From NCBI GenBank assembly GCA_030407315.1, contig JALQPE010002092.1:1-64000 (forward strand): a DNA stretch of 64,000 nt, in the 5' to 3' direction. Numbering within the stretch: position 1 is the stretch's first letter; each line of letters begins with the position of its first letter. The notes below the pieces were generated by a model. It was given only the letters and a program-made list of their open reading frames with translations. It did no database searches and was not told the origin of the DNA. Origin of the DNA: Asparagopsis taxiformis (taxonomy: Eukaryota; Rhodophyta; Florideophyceae; Bonnemaisoniales; Bonnemaisoniaceae). Made by a program: the position numbers and the translations under genes. Shown here one piece after another: positions 22,655-34,400 of this stretch.

Positions 22655-23147
22655 ATGGCATTCGTCAACTCCTCCTTCTCCGCTGTTCGCTTCAACACGG
22701 CAATTCGCTCGGCCAAGGTTTCTGCCGTCTGCGGATCCGCACGCCTTTCCAACGCGGCTTTCTCCCCGCAAAAGGTCCAGCGTGCTTCCGTCGTTCGCAT
22801 GGGCTCCTCGGACGGTGTGCCCGCTCCCCCATCCACTGTCCTCGGTCTCGGTAAGGACGTCCCGTCCTCTCTGTACTTGTTCCTCTCCGTGTTTGCCTTC
22901 ATCCTTGGTTGCTACTCGGTGTACAAAAGCAACATTTTCCAGCCGCTCTCCGCTGAAACTGTCAACCCGCAGTTTATTGTCGGATCCCTTCTTGTACCCA
23001 TCTCGTGGGGACTGTAAGTTAATGTTCTGCTGCTTCGGCAACAACCCACTCAATTGTGCCTCGCTGTTTCTGACCACTGATTGCTTTTATTGTTCGACTG
23101 TTTGCAGGCACGTTGCTGGTTGGATTCAGACCAAGAACGACAAGTAA
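22655..23147 (+). CDS. Small plastid-targeted two-TM membrane protein, one 94-nt intron
   Basis: Exon 1 is 22655-23013 and exon 2 is 23108-23147. The intron has a GTAAGT donor and a TTTGCAG acceptor and splits a Leu codon, giving a 132-aa protein. The first about 50 residues are rich in Ser, Ala, Arg and Val with almost no acids (MAFVNSSFSAVRFN...), a typical plastid transit peptide. The mature part has two hydrophobic spans (SLYLFLSVFAFILGCYSVY and FIVGSLLVPISWGL) and a short hydrophilic tail ending TKNDK. C-ending codons dominate, as in highly expressed nuclear genes for plastid proteins. It may be a thylakoid photosystem-associated subunit, but I cannot name it. Confidence 0.75.
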
Positions 23148-23602
23148 GTTTGCACTAGCTCAATCTTTTTAGCCAGAAACAAGATTGAGTAAATTCAACG
23201 CCAATAGTTTGTTTATTCTACTTGGATATCTGTTAAAACACGTCACGTAGTTAGCCTTGTACGAACCGAATGACATCGCACCGCTTCATGTCGACCGGCG
23301 ACATGTAAGCATCGATAGTGATGGCGCCAAAAGAGAGTTTGAAAACGACGTGATGGCGAGCTGTGATTGGATGGGCATATGCTACCAAATCGTTGCTACT
23401 TTTCATTTATTTATTCTGCTATGCAGATGTTCCACGTAGGCGACATGTTCAACCAATTTATTTACCCACGGCTGTCCCGAGCTGATAATATCCCGCGCTA
23501 CCCTCTTCAATCATCGCCTCCGATGATTCCCGTCCTTTGCGACACTCCAAACTCCCCTAGTGCTGACATTGCCATCGATTACGTTCAATCCTCAAACCCA
23601 TC

Positions 23603-24946
23603 ATGGTTTTGACTCGCCGCCAGTCGGTGCAAGCCTCAGCAGCTCAATCCGTCAATTCGGATCCTATCGTTCAGCAGTCGACTTCATCCGAAGGGGAAAC
23701 GCCACAGCTCTCCGAAGTGTCCACACAGCCGATGGCAGAGCCAAAGCCGAAGAAGAAAGGCGATTTTCTTGCGCGTTTCTTCTCCGGTATGGCTTTGACA
23801 TTTGTGTTTTTCGCCGTGGTTCGTAGCGGACATATGTGCGTCGCAATCGCTGTTGTCCTGATGGAAATTGGCATGTTTCACGAGATCCTTAGCCTTGGCT
23901 TTCCGGTTGCAAGAGATCGTCGTATTCCACTATGGCGCACCATTGGTTGGTACTTTTTCGTCACTTTGCAATTCTTGTTCTATGGCAAAACAATCCTTGC
24001 ACATTTCGAGGATCAAGGGCGGGACTTTGCGCGCCACCCAGCTTTCCAATATGCTCTACGTCACCACAGCTTCCTTGTCTTTTGGATGTATTGTGCCGGA
24101 TTTGTTGGTTTTGTTATGTCATTGAAACAGGATCAATATCACTTTCAGTTTACATACTTTGGTCGTGCGCTTGTTGCTTTGCTGTTGGTTGTAGTACAGT
24201 CGCATTTTATGATCCTCAATGTGTCGCATGGCCTCATTTGGTTTATTCTGCCTTGTTGGCTCATTATTGTCAATGATTCCTTCGGTTATTTCTGTGGTCG
24301 CCTGTTTGGCAAACACTCTCTGACCCGACTTTCACCAAAGAAGACATGGGAAGGCTATATTGGCGCTGGTATCTTTACCATGATTACCGCCTATTTTCTC
24401 TCGGGAGCTCTTTCATCTTATCCTTCGCTGGTATGTCCAAAATACGAATATAGTGATTGTTATCTGATGTGTCCACCGACAACCTGCGATCAGGTGCCAT
24501 CCATCTATATGCCGACTGAGGGTCAAATAACTCTTATTCCAGGCATAACACCTGCATTCTCATTTACCTACAGACCAGTCCAAATTCATGCTGTTGCCCT
24601 TGGATTGTTTGCAGCATCGATTGCGCCGTTTGGTGGCTTCTTTGCTTCGGGCGCCAAACGGGCTTTCGGAGTGAAAGATTTTGGCAAGATCCTACCAGGT
24701 CATGGCGGCGTGACCGATCGGGTAGATTGTCAGGTTATGATGGCTGTGTTTACATACGTGTACCTCATCAACTTCATTCAAGTCAGCTTTGTCGGATCGC
24801 CGGACGTTGGAAAACTGATGAGTTTCGTGAATGAACTAAGCACATCTGAACAGATAGAGTTGGTTCAAGAAATTTTCTCCCGCCTCGATCGCAGAGGTTT
24901 GGGGGAAGCTGTTCTGAAACAGTTGAATTTAACGATAGCCGGTTAA
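23603..24946 (+). CDS. CDS1: Phosphatidate cytidylyltransferase (CDP-diacylglycerol synthase)
   Basis: Makes CDP-diacylglycerol from CTP and phosphatidate, the precursor of phosphatidylinositol, phosphatidylglycerol and cardiolipin, in the ER membrane. The 447-aa product has a hydrophilic N-terminus of about 50 residues, then multiple membrane spans, the SPKKTWEGYIGA motif and the family signature at about residues 349-375: SGAKRAFGVKDFG, LPGHGG, then DRVD with the Mg2+-binding acids. This is the eukaryotic CDS1/CDS2 type by length and by the KKTWEG motif. No intron. It is convergent with the nucleoporin gene, with a 440-bp spacer holding no evident gene. Confidence 0.95.
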   Translation: MVLTRRQSVQASAAQSVNSDPIVQQSTSSEGETPQLSEVSTQPMAEPKPKKKGDFLARFFSGMALTFVFFAVVRSGHMCVAIAVVLMEIGMFHEILSLGFPVARDRRIPLWRTIGWYFFVTLQFLFYGKTILAHFEDQGRDFARHPAFQYALRHHSFLVFWMYCAGFVGFVMSLKQDQYHFQFTYFGRALVALLLVVVQSHFMILNVSHGLIWFILPCWLIIVNDSFGYFCGRLFGKHSLTRLSPKKTWEGYIGAGIFTMITAYFLSGALSSYPSLVCPKYEYSDCYLMCPPTTCDQVPSIYMPTEGQITLIPGITPAFSFTYRPVQIHAVALGLFAASIAPFGGFFASGAKRAFGVKDFGKILPGHGGVTDRVDCQVMMAVFTYVYLINFIQVSFVGSPDVGKLMSFVNELSTSEQIELVQEIFSRLDRRGLGEAVLKQLNLTIAG

Positions 24947-25386
24947 CGCTGGTGTCGGTTACAAATGTTACAGTGTGAAACTTGCGGTAACCAAAACCTT
25001 TGTGCAGACGGCGGGGATGGTGAATATGAGAAACATTTCTTCTGGGGACGGCATTTCGCTTTGTCCATGCAATAAACTGCGGTGCATAGTCGGTCGGTGT
25101 ACATAGAGACAATTGTCGAGTTCCATGTTCCCGTCAAGTAGTGTTGCGACTGTACAATACGGCTGATGAACGTGAGAGAATAAAAACCGAATTGTGGTAG
25201 TGAAGAGGTCAAAATTTTTATCCTGCCGAAAGCGTTCACTGTCAATTGTTAGTCGTGGGTTTTCCATGTAATTGCTGACTAGTTCCGTGTTACTATTCCC
25301 CGTTGGTCGCTTCTCTTTGTGACCTTCCTAAATACATACATCCACATAAATAATATTGCGAATCGATAGCCTCCCCTCCATGTAAA

Positions 25387-28300
25387 TTATTTCAGAGTTC
25401 TACGTCCTCTCAAACGAGGACGACGTCGATTAGCTGGTGGCTGTTGTGTCCCAACGTTGAACGCTCCAGCTGCTGGCGTTTGAGGTGTTCCGAACCCGAC
25501 GCCTGCATTCTGTTGACCTCCAAATATAGGTCCTGAACTTGGCGCGGCTCCGAACACAGGTGCTCCTAACGAAGGAGCTGCACTAGGCGTACCAAACATA
25601 ACTGGATTAGAACTCGGCGTGGCACCAAAGCTGTTCTGGTTGTTGTTCGATGGCGTACCAAACAATGATCCTGTGTTGGGGACAGCCCCAAACGCAGACG
25701 GAGCTCCAAACATTGAACTCGATCCGCCAAATGAAGGTCCCGAGTTGTTGGAGGCGCCAAACGAACCAACAGTACCCCCGCTTGCGGGCGCTGCTCCAAA
25801 TGTATTAGTTGGCTTAGGAGCTGGAGGTATTGCGCCGCCAAACGTTGGAGCTGCATTAGGAGCAGGGCCGCTTGGTGCAGATCCAAATCCTTGAAATGCC
25901 CCAGCTGAAAAAGGATTGCCGCCTACCCCTCCAAACGCCGGTGTTGCATTCTGCCCGGGTGTACCTGTTGGTGGCTGTTGAGAAGATCCAAAAGGCGTAG
26001 AACCAAAGGAAGGTGGGAATGGGTTACGATTTGCTGCTTGGTCGCTTCCTGCCACAGGCCCCGCGGTGTTGACTGCGCCCGAGCCAGCAGATGCACCGAA
26101 TACGAACATAGAGCCACTACTCGGTCCAGAAAACGCGGGTGTAAATGCTGGTCCAGAGAATGGCCCTCCTACTGGCTTGCTGATATTGTTGCCTTTTGAA
26201 GACGAGAACGAAAACATAGGCTTTGGCTTTTCTTCTTTCGCCTCTGAAGAAGCGTTTTTGGTAACACCACTTGTTGTTGCACCGAACGCAGGTGATGACT
26301 GTGGAATTGCAAACATAGGTTGTGAGTTACTGGATGGCAGTGAGGATGGGAACGGAGCAGCGACTTCACTACTCCCAAAGGGCTTGTTTTTGTTAGGAGG
26401 TGTGACGCCTGTTGCCATGGCATCGGATGGATTGGTGGTCTCTGCCGCTGATGCTGCACCGAAGATGAACGGTTTTCCCAAGGCTTGATTCCCAGCATTG
26501 GTTGATGGGAAGATTGATGGCGCGCCAAAGCCCCCTATCTTCGAAGTTACATTGGCCTCCGTTGTTGGCGTCTCGAGTGTTTTTCCATCTTCCTTCTCTC
26601 CAGGTACTTTCGATGTAATTTCCTTCGATATACCGGCGGATTGGTTGGGATGGAAAGGATCTGTGGAGGGCTTCTTAGTCTCTTCCCCCGACTTGCCCTT
26701 ATGTTCACTTTCTGTATTTGACTGGCTCTCTACAGCGGCACCAGTATTCTTCGGAATCTTCGCAAAAGGACTTTGTGACGATGAGTTGCCAAATCCAAAT
26801 CCAGCACCTAGAGAACGCTCACCAGGAACGGTTTGTGGCTTCGAACCAGGAGTAGTACCTCCGAAAGGAACAGTTGGTGCGGCATTCAGGTTCTCATCGG
26901 ACTTCTTCGCACCAAATGCAATCGGCTTTGCAGCTGTCGCAAAAACAGTGGTTTGTACATTCCCCGTCTTTGCAGTTGTCGATGGCACATCGGCAGTGTT
27001 CGGGGGGCTCGAGCCAAAAACAAGCGGAGCTAAAGCGGCATTGCCAGATACAGATGGGGATATGGTGCTCTTCGAAGGATCCACAGGAGAGCTAGCATGC
27101 CCGAATAGTTCAGACGTAGCGTTTTTCGCAGTCGCTGTATCGGTATCAAGCTGGTCTCCTTTCTCATCAATACGTGATGCATCTACGGGTACGGAGAAAG
27201 AAATTTGAGGCTTCGCAAACAGACTGCTAGATCTAGGGCCGTCACGAGAAATTGCTTCGGAGTTTCCTTGGCTATTGGCGACAGGCGCGATGGACAGCGA
27301 TGCTTTCTGAGATTCACTTTCTGTTTTGGAGGCGGACCTTGAAGGCTCCGTGTTTGGAAGCGGAGTCGGCTCATTTGCAGTCTCAGATTTCTTTTCATTT
27401 TCCAACCCTCTCGATTTGGGTTGTGGATCATCCTTCTCTGCGGAGGGGAATGGTTCCTCCAAAGTGACCTGGTTCTTAGTACTTCGGAATAATCCTGGCA
27501 GTTGACCTTGTGACACAGGAAGTATCTTACTTCCAGTTTTGGAGGGATCAACAGGCAAAGATGCACCACCTAACGATGTTGCAGGGTCCGATTCAGTTGA
27601 GGACTTCGGAACTGCAAAATGGAAAACTGGTTTTGACGGATCGGAAACTGATTTCTCTGCAGATTTGTCCACACGGAGAGGGGATTCGTTCCCAGGAATA
27701 GGCTGTGAATCAACTGACAGAGTAGTGTACTCAGCTTTCGGGGTTGCAGGTTCGCTACCAGTTTCCGCAGGCTGCTCAGCGTCATTCGTCCTCGACCTTT
27801 TCTGAGCCCAGCTACTGGGATGGTTTTCTCATTCACAGGCTCGAAGCGTACCGATGGAGGTGATTTTTTAGCTTGTTGGAATGGGGAACTGCTACTCTTG
27901 CCAAATAGCATAGCTCGCGAGGCACCTGCAAACATTGGCAGAGATGGGGCATCTTGACTCTTACTGGGCTGCTCGGTGTTATCTTGAAGTTGGGTTTCAG
28001 GGAGAGACGGAGACCGCGACGATACCACTCCAAATTTCAACCCCTTTGGTGTATCGACAGACGGTAGCTGATCTTCCTTTCCAGCGCCAACCACATTTGG
28101 AGTACCTGTAATTGTATCTGCTGAGGGTAATGGGATAGTCTCAGTCCGTACCTTCCTACTTCCAAATGCTGTAAGAGCTTTCCCTTGTTCAGGACCCGGA
28201 ACGGAAACTTCTTTCACATCTTCCGCTGAATGACGGGTTGCGGGAGTTTCTATTTTTCCTGATGGCGTAGTAGCAGCCCGAGAAGATAACCCAGTGCCTC

Positions 28301-31159
28301 TCTTTTCGTCTTCTCGGGCTCCTTTGGGAGTAGCGGAGTTTGCTCCCGAGAAATGCCCGTGGCGTCTGGCACGTTTCAAGACAGAGGGTGGTACTGGAAG
28401 TGGTGACAAAGGACGTCGCCTTACACCACGAGCTCGGTTCTCTTTCTGAATTCTTTCTAGAGACGATAAGATCCGCATTGCTGACTCTGGCATTGCAGGT
28501 TGCGCTGGTGCTTCCACTCTGGACATACGCCTTCGCTTCCTATCTGGAATAGGCACGTCAGGCATGTTCGAGTTAGCCAGTGATTCGCGGAGATCTACTC
28601 GAAGCCCACCAGTAGTCGTGGACACAGGTCTTCGTGCCCTGAATGAAGCCAAACCCTTCATCGATTCTGTGTCATTGTTCAATTGCTCCTCACCAGTTGA
28701 CCTTCTTCGCCGCCGACCAAGCGATCCGATTGGGGCAAACGAACGGCCTGCAGAAGGTTTCGGTACCCCAAAGGCAGAGCCAGGTAGAGGCTCCACAGGC
28801 GAGGATCCAGGTACACTCAAGGAATGTTCTCCGTCAGGTCTGGGAGGTTGTCGCAAATCAGAACCACTAAATGGGGTTACTGAGGCTCGCGCGCTATGGC
28901 GGTGGAAAGTTCTCACAATATCTCTCGGAGTGGCAAATCCGGAACCTATTCTAGGGACCGGACGTTGAAGTTTCGGCTCACCACGGTCCTGATCTGCACC
29001 GGGTTGCTGCGCTGTATTCTTCGTAGAGTCTGGGTCTACCACATCTCTTGGAGTACCAGAACCTGTCTGTTTCTCCATTCTTCCCTCACCATTCTTAGTA
29101 TTTTGAGGGCTCGGACCTCCCACAGCTCCGGCGAAGACAGGTGGGAACGGATTGCTGTTCGTAGTCTGTTTAATTCCATCAGCGATAGAGTTGGGACCAT
29201 TTCCCTGAGGAACAGCTAATGAAGCCTTTCGACCAATTGGACGAGCAAAAGCACGACGAGTGCTTGGAGGCTGCATCAGCTGCTCTGATACGACGTCGTT
29301 TCCTGCTCGAGGAGTGACTGATTTGTTCCTTGCTGGAGGCAGACTAGAAGAAAGGAGCTCGAGAGAGGGCTTCACACCCTGTAGGTCACGCGGGCTGACC
29401 ATGATATCGCGCGCTAAGGTTCCGGAAGAAGGTGGAATAGGGGCTGATCCAAAGGTGGCGCTGGCCCCCGGTGTTAGCAAATGAATATTGTGATCCATCT
29501 CATCATGCGGTGCTTCATTGTCAGGTGCACTCGTATTCTTGGCAGCTGGGAGGGGGTGAGGCCCAACATGTAGAGGGTGCGAAGCAGGCGGGACACGTGA
29601 AGCCGTCATTTCAGGTGCATTGAGAGAGGTATGAGGTTGATGAGGGGGTCGCATTGATGTCGGTGTCGACTTCAATCCCAAAGTTGCTGTGGAAAGTGGT
29701 CGTGCTGAGATAGGCTTTTTTGAAGCAGCCGTAGGTAGTGCGGTACTACAGGGTGATGGGGCTCCCGTTGGTAGTACTGCTGGCGGGGAAGGGGCTGAAG
29801 GCAGATTTGATCTTGGGGCTTGTAAGGGAGTGGCGCTAGCTCGCAACACATCTGTTATCGCATCGTATTGCTGTTGGTTAATCTCTCGCCTTCCAGCTGA
29901 CCTATCGTGAAGCGGTGGTTCCACATCATTGGATTGAATGGCTGGTCCACGGGCATCAATGCTTTCTGTTGGGTCGGCAGCAGTATGCAAGGCGCGGATA
30001 GCTGATGGTACGACATGCATGGACTGTGGTCGACGGCGAACGGTCAGTGGTGGAAAGTGGGCCGGTGGACTGGTAGGTAAATTGGGTCTTGCGGCGACTA
30101 CTGTAGTTGACATTGTCGGGAGCGCTCGGTCCGCAATGTTATGTTGTGGGCCTAGTCTGGTATGTGGGCTTTTGTCATTGACAGACGACGGCGGAGGCAT
30201 TGGCACCGAGACGTTTGACTTGCCTCTTTCAGCCCTATGCTGTAGATCGGCGCCAGTAGTTGCAGATGGCGAGGCGGGAATGGCATTCGCAAGTAGCGGA
30301 TTGGTATCTACGGTCACGGTAGTGACCCTCAAAGTGCCATTGGATTTTGCAGTCAGTGGAGCAATAGGTAGATGGGGAGAGGCATTCACACCATGGGCGA
30401 CGCGATCGTTACCATTGGTTCGAGTTCCGGGGGATGCAACACCACGCGGATTATTCTGCAGCAGTGCCGTAGGCAAGTTATCGGCAACACGCTGTGTTTC
30501 GTCATTGTACTGCTTATCTGAAATGATTTGTAGCAGTCTCTGCTTGAGTTGGTTGTTATCGCCAGTCAGTGGGATGCCAAAGTTGCGGCACATGGCGCGT
30601 AGAGGGTCATGGCTGGCATTTTCCACATCGTCCGCGAGCAAGCGAGGTGGCCTTCCAGCGACGGCACTGGTTGTATGTACGCTTTGCACGGCGTGTGGAG
30701 TGTTCTGCCAGGCCGACCTATGTGTAGCATGTGCCTCTGCGGCAACAGTACGCGATGTATCGGCACCAGGAGGTTCAGAAGGCGGTTGATTCGAATGCGG
30801 TGCTGATGCTGCAACAGCAGCAGCGGCGGCGGCTGTCGCTGAGCGGAGACGACGCGGGCAGAGGGAGTAGTGACTGCTCGGGGTATCTTCGGATGAGTGT
30901 TGGGCGTTGGGGGTGGAGCATCGTCGGGTACTAGTTCAGGAGGCATAGTTGCACCTATCCGACGCATGGCTGCTGGAAGTCGGCGAACGGCGGGGGAAGG
31001 TTGAGGCGCAGGCGGTTTGGGGTCCTGAGGGACGGATTCCTCATAGGAGTAGGAGGAACCATCTGTGTCATAGCAAGAGACAGAAGATTGGGATCCATTG
31101 GGATTGGCGGAAGAGCCGAAGAGAGCTCGGATAGCGGCGGAGATGCCACGCTTGGCCAT
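25387..31159 (-). CDS. Large FG-repeat nucleoporin (nuclear-basket Nup1/Nup136/Nup153-like) with a SAP-like motif
   Basis: Three overlapping minus frames form one gene of roughly 1,870-1,885 codons. The N-terminus starts MAKRGISAAIRALFG. A SAP-like helix pair (LRAMCRNFGIPLTGDNNQLK) lies near 30.6 kb. A long disordered middle includes SAMRILSSLERI followed by basic RRPLSPLP, resembling the ILxxLE...PL motif of Nup1/Nup2/Nup153 proteins. The C-terminal 600 residues are FG-rich (FGAPSAFGA, SLFGTPS, FGSSQ) and end in a basic tail (RPRLRGRRTLK). A 50-nt GT-AG intron at 27802-27851 joins frames 2 and 3 and gives SPPS|KRSRTND. The first frame change, near 30.8-30.95 kb, probably reflects another short intron with a GTGCAAC donor; its acceptor is not fixed. 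FG repeats imply nuclear-pore transport; the basket assignment is inference. Confidence 0.7.
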
Positions 31160-31484
31160 GTGATGAGGCTTGGCAGGTTGGAGTGGATAAGCGCAGCCAC
31201 GCTGACCTGACGACGATAAGATTTAATATGTTGTAGAGATCTACGGGACAGAACGTGAAGTGTGAACAGCGACGAGTCGCAACGGACAGAAACACCGTCC
31301 GCCCGACAATACAAAAATTCGATACCACGACTGCCATAGTTGGGCCGCCTCTCCACCAATGACGCCGCTCGGCGCCAAAACGGTCTCTCTACACGTATTA
31401 CAGTTTTCATCTACTCACTAAATCCTAAATTTGTAGAGCAAGCGTAGCGCTCCCCGAGGAATTCCTCGTAACCATCCCCGCAAC
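31160..31484. promoter_or_regulatory. 325-bp bidirectional promoter region
   Basis: Shared upstream region of the FG nucleoporin (leftward) and the SAP-domain protein (rightward). CG-rich CTCTACACG/CGTCCGCCC words occur, but no TATA box. Because both products look nuclear and share short motifs, co-regulation is plausible but unproven. Confidence 0.4.
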
Positions 31485-34400
31485 ATGCCACGCTCTACCT
31501 CCCCAGGTACTCCGCGAGACGATAGCAGCAATGACTCTCCTCGTTACAGTTTGCGTAATCGCAGCGTTGCAAAAACCCCCCAGACTTCCCAACCAACCCC
31601 GCGTCGAACACCGCGTCGCTCACAACATCCCCCGTCTCCTATAACCACCAAAACAGACGCTCGCGTTAAGAAATTACACGATGTCGCCATTAGCGCTTGG
31701 TCCTCTCCACCTTTGCAGCCTGTTTGTTCCGATCCCACTCCACCATCACCCCCGGCGTCATCAGCAGTTGCACTAGCTGCCCCTTTCCCACCACTCGCCG
31801 GCTCCGAATCAGACTCCGTCTCCCGATTCACAACGACCAAGTACACCTTATCTGACCTCGCCAAATGGCGCAAAAACGACCTCATCGCAGAATGCGCCCG
31901 CAGAGGAATCGACACAAAGGGTAAGAAAAATACCCTTCGAAGACGCATCATGCAGCGAATCTGGCAAGAACAAACCAACAAACAAAATCAAGCCTCGATT
32001 CCTACCCAACATCCTGGTGAGGAGTATTCTCATTTACCCAAGCGAGATAGTCAGCCTTCAACTCGTCCCCAATTAACTCATGTCATTCAATCCAACCAAC
32101 TAACTACCTCCCCCGCCCATCCACCGCAAAAGGCCGACGAAACATTACCAACTTCAACTGATGCATCCCAACAACCTTCTCATACATTGTCTTCGCGACA
32201 TACGCGTCGCTCTATCCTTCCGCAGCTGGAGGAGCCCGCTGCTTCTGATTCAAACATCGCAGGCATAGAGCGCACCGATACACATAAAATGGATCATGCG
32301 CCCTCTTCCCAAGCACAATCTCACACTGACGACAGCTCATTTCGAAGTACGCCTGAAGATGCTGAGATGAAGGAAGATACGGCACAAAGCAATGATCAGG
32401 GTGTGCCATTATCGCGCGATAGTTCAATGAGCCCAGATGCCAACGCATCACCAGAATCAGCTGCAATGGAGGATGTTGAGACCAAAGAAGCAGTTGAAGC
32501 AGATGTGGTAATGAGCGCACCTGTCGATGTCAATCGTGACGGCATGATGAAGGACGGTGACGATGAAAATGAGTGTTCAGAACAGTTGGACAACAGTGTG
32601 GAACCGTCTGATGAAGCGAAAGGGATGGCTGACATTTCATCATCAATGGGAGGTGAGAAAGAAGATGGAAAAATCGATGCGGAACATTCTGTGGAGGAAG
32701 GTGGCAGTGGCGAAAATGCGAAAAATGTTGATGACGCAATGAATGTATCCACAGGATCTAAACAAGAGCATGAAGCTACGGAGCAAGTCGACGGAGATGT
32801 CGACGCCCATATGCAGGAAGACATTGTAGAGGTGGAACCCGCGGAGCCCAACATCGTCGACAAGGTTACTAATATTGTATGCCAAGACGATGTTAAATCT
32901 GCAGTGCCTGATGTCCCTCGGGAGAAGCGGTTGTCTCCCATCGCTGTCCCTGTGGAAACACCGGCTCAGGGTCTACCGTCGGTTCAACATGCAGCTGAAA
33001 AATCTGCTGTTACTGCGCCAGACACTGAACAATTTCAATTCCAGCATCAAGCAATTCCTGCATCTGCTCGTGAAGACACAAACAAGAGCATCCAAGAAAT
33101 CACCTCTGCTCATTTGGAAAATCCTCAGGCGTCGCAGAACGAGCCAACGAGTATACCGACCATGGATGACAGTCCGCATGCTGAACACCAGAGCAAACTC
33201 TCTATTCCCCCTGTTTCGCTTCTAACACCCCGCAATGTGCAATCTCTCAACAAAGATTCTTCGAATCCTCAGACGCCGCAACAGACATCGAAGCCAAATA
33301 TTACGCTTCCTGTTTGTCCCCCTTCTGAAGGCAAAGATAAATCAACAAACTCGTCGTACTTTTCGGAATCTCCCCTTCCGAGCCCAAATCCACCTCCCAG
33401 TGACGACGAAGAACATCCTACACCCTCAGCTGCCGAACATACCCAAGAACAATCCCCACAAACTCCCTCAGTGCATGAATCTCCAGGGGCTGAGGCGATT
33501 GAATCATCGAATGAAAGCCAGCGAGATCCCGAACCCACACCAGAAGAAGATATGGCATTCGGATCATCTATACCATCACCCATTTCACCAGCTTCTCCAA
33601 CACCGGATCGCGAACATCAGCCGTCACCTATTGTAGAGGATATCAGTGATTCAAACAGCAAACATTCAGATGAAGATGGTGGCAACGCACTACCAGATGC
33701 TTCTCAGAGTGGTTCGGAACCGAGCGTCCAAAGTGCTGAATTGTTAGACCAACCGGCAGTTGAAGACCAGCTGTCATCCTCTGATAACGATGCCAACGTC
33801 GACATTGGTAATACATTGCCCGCAGCATCTTCTCCCGAAGAGCGCTCCGCAGAAGAACAAATGCATCACGATAATTCCGATCGTGCAGATGAAACGCTCG
33901 AGGGAAATGATGTTCCCATTGACACCCAACCAGTCATTGTGCTTTCAAACTCATCAGGTGAAGACGCTGATGTGGACTCAGAAAGGGATTCTGAAGGGTC
34001 TCCGAATCCCGCCGGTGCTGTTGAAGAGGATCGTCTTTCACCAGATGCCTCAGCAAACTCGAGTGAACGAGCTCATTCGAACTCCTTGTCGGATATTTCG
34101 AGCTCTGCAGGGGAGCAGCAAAATCGGATCAAGTCTGATATGCTTCAACGAGAGGAAAGTCCGCGTTCAACTGGAAGTGTCCCTTCCGTTGCTGAGGATG
34201 TGCCTATAAATGTGGATCGAGCTACAGAGAGTCCTACGCAGCCCGGAGAGGCAGATGTTGTCGCCGTCGTCGATGGAGATCAAGCCGTACTGCACGACTC
34301 TGAAGTTGACAAAATTGAGCAGGACAGCAATGAGGAAATGGAAATCTCACGCAGTGGTGATGGCGCAGTTGATCAGACTGCTGTTCAAGGTTCAGTACAA

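Noticed and set aside
26498..27208. 236-codon plus ORF inside the nucleoporin gene
   Set aside because: Complement of FG-repeat codons; repetitive bias keeps several frames open.
29938..30789. 283-codon plus ORF
   Set aside because: Antisense to the disordered middle of the nucleoporin, with no domain.
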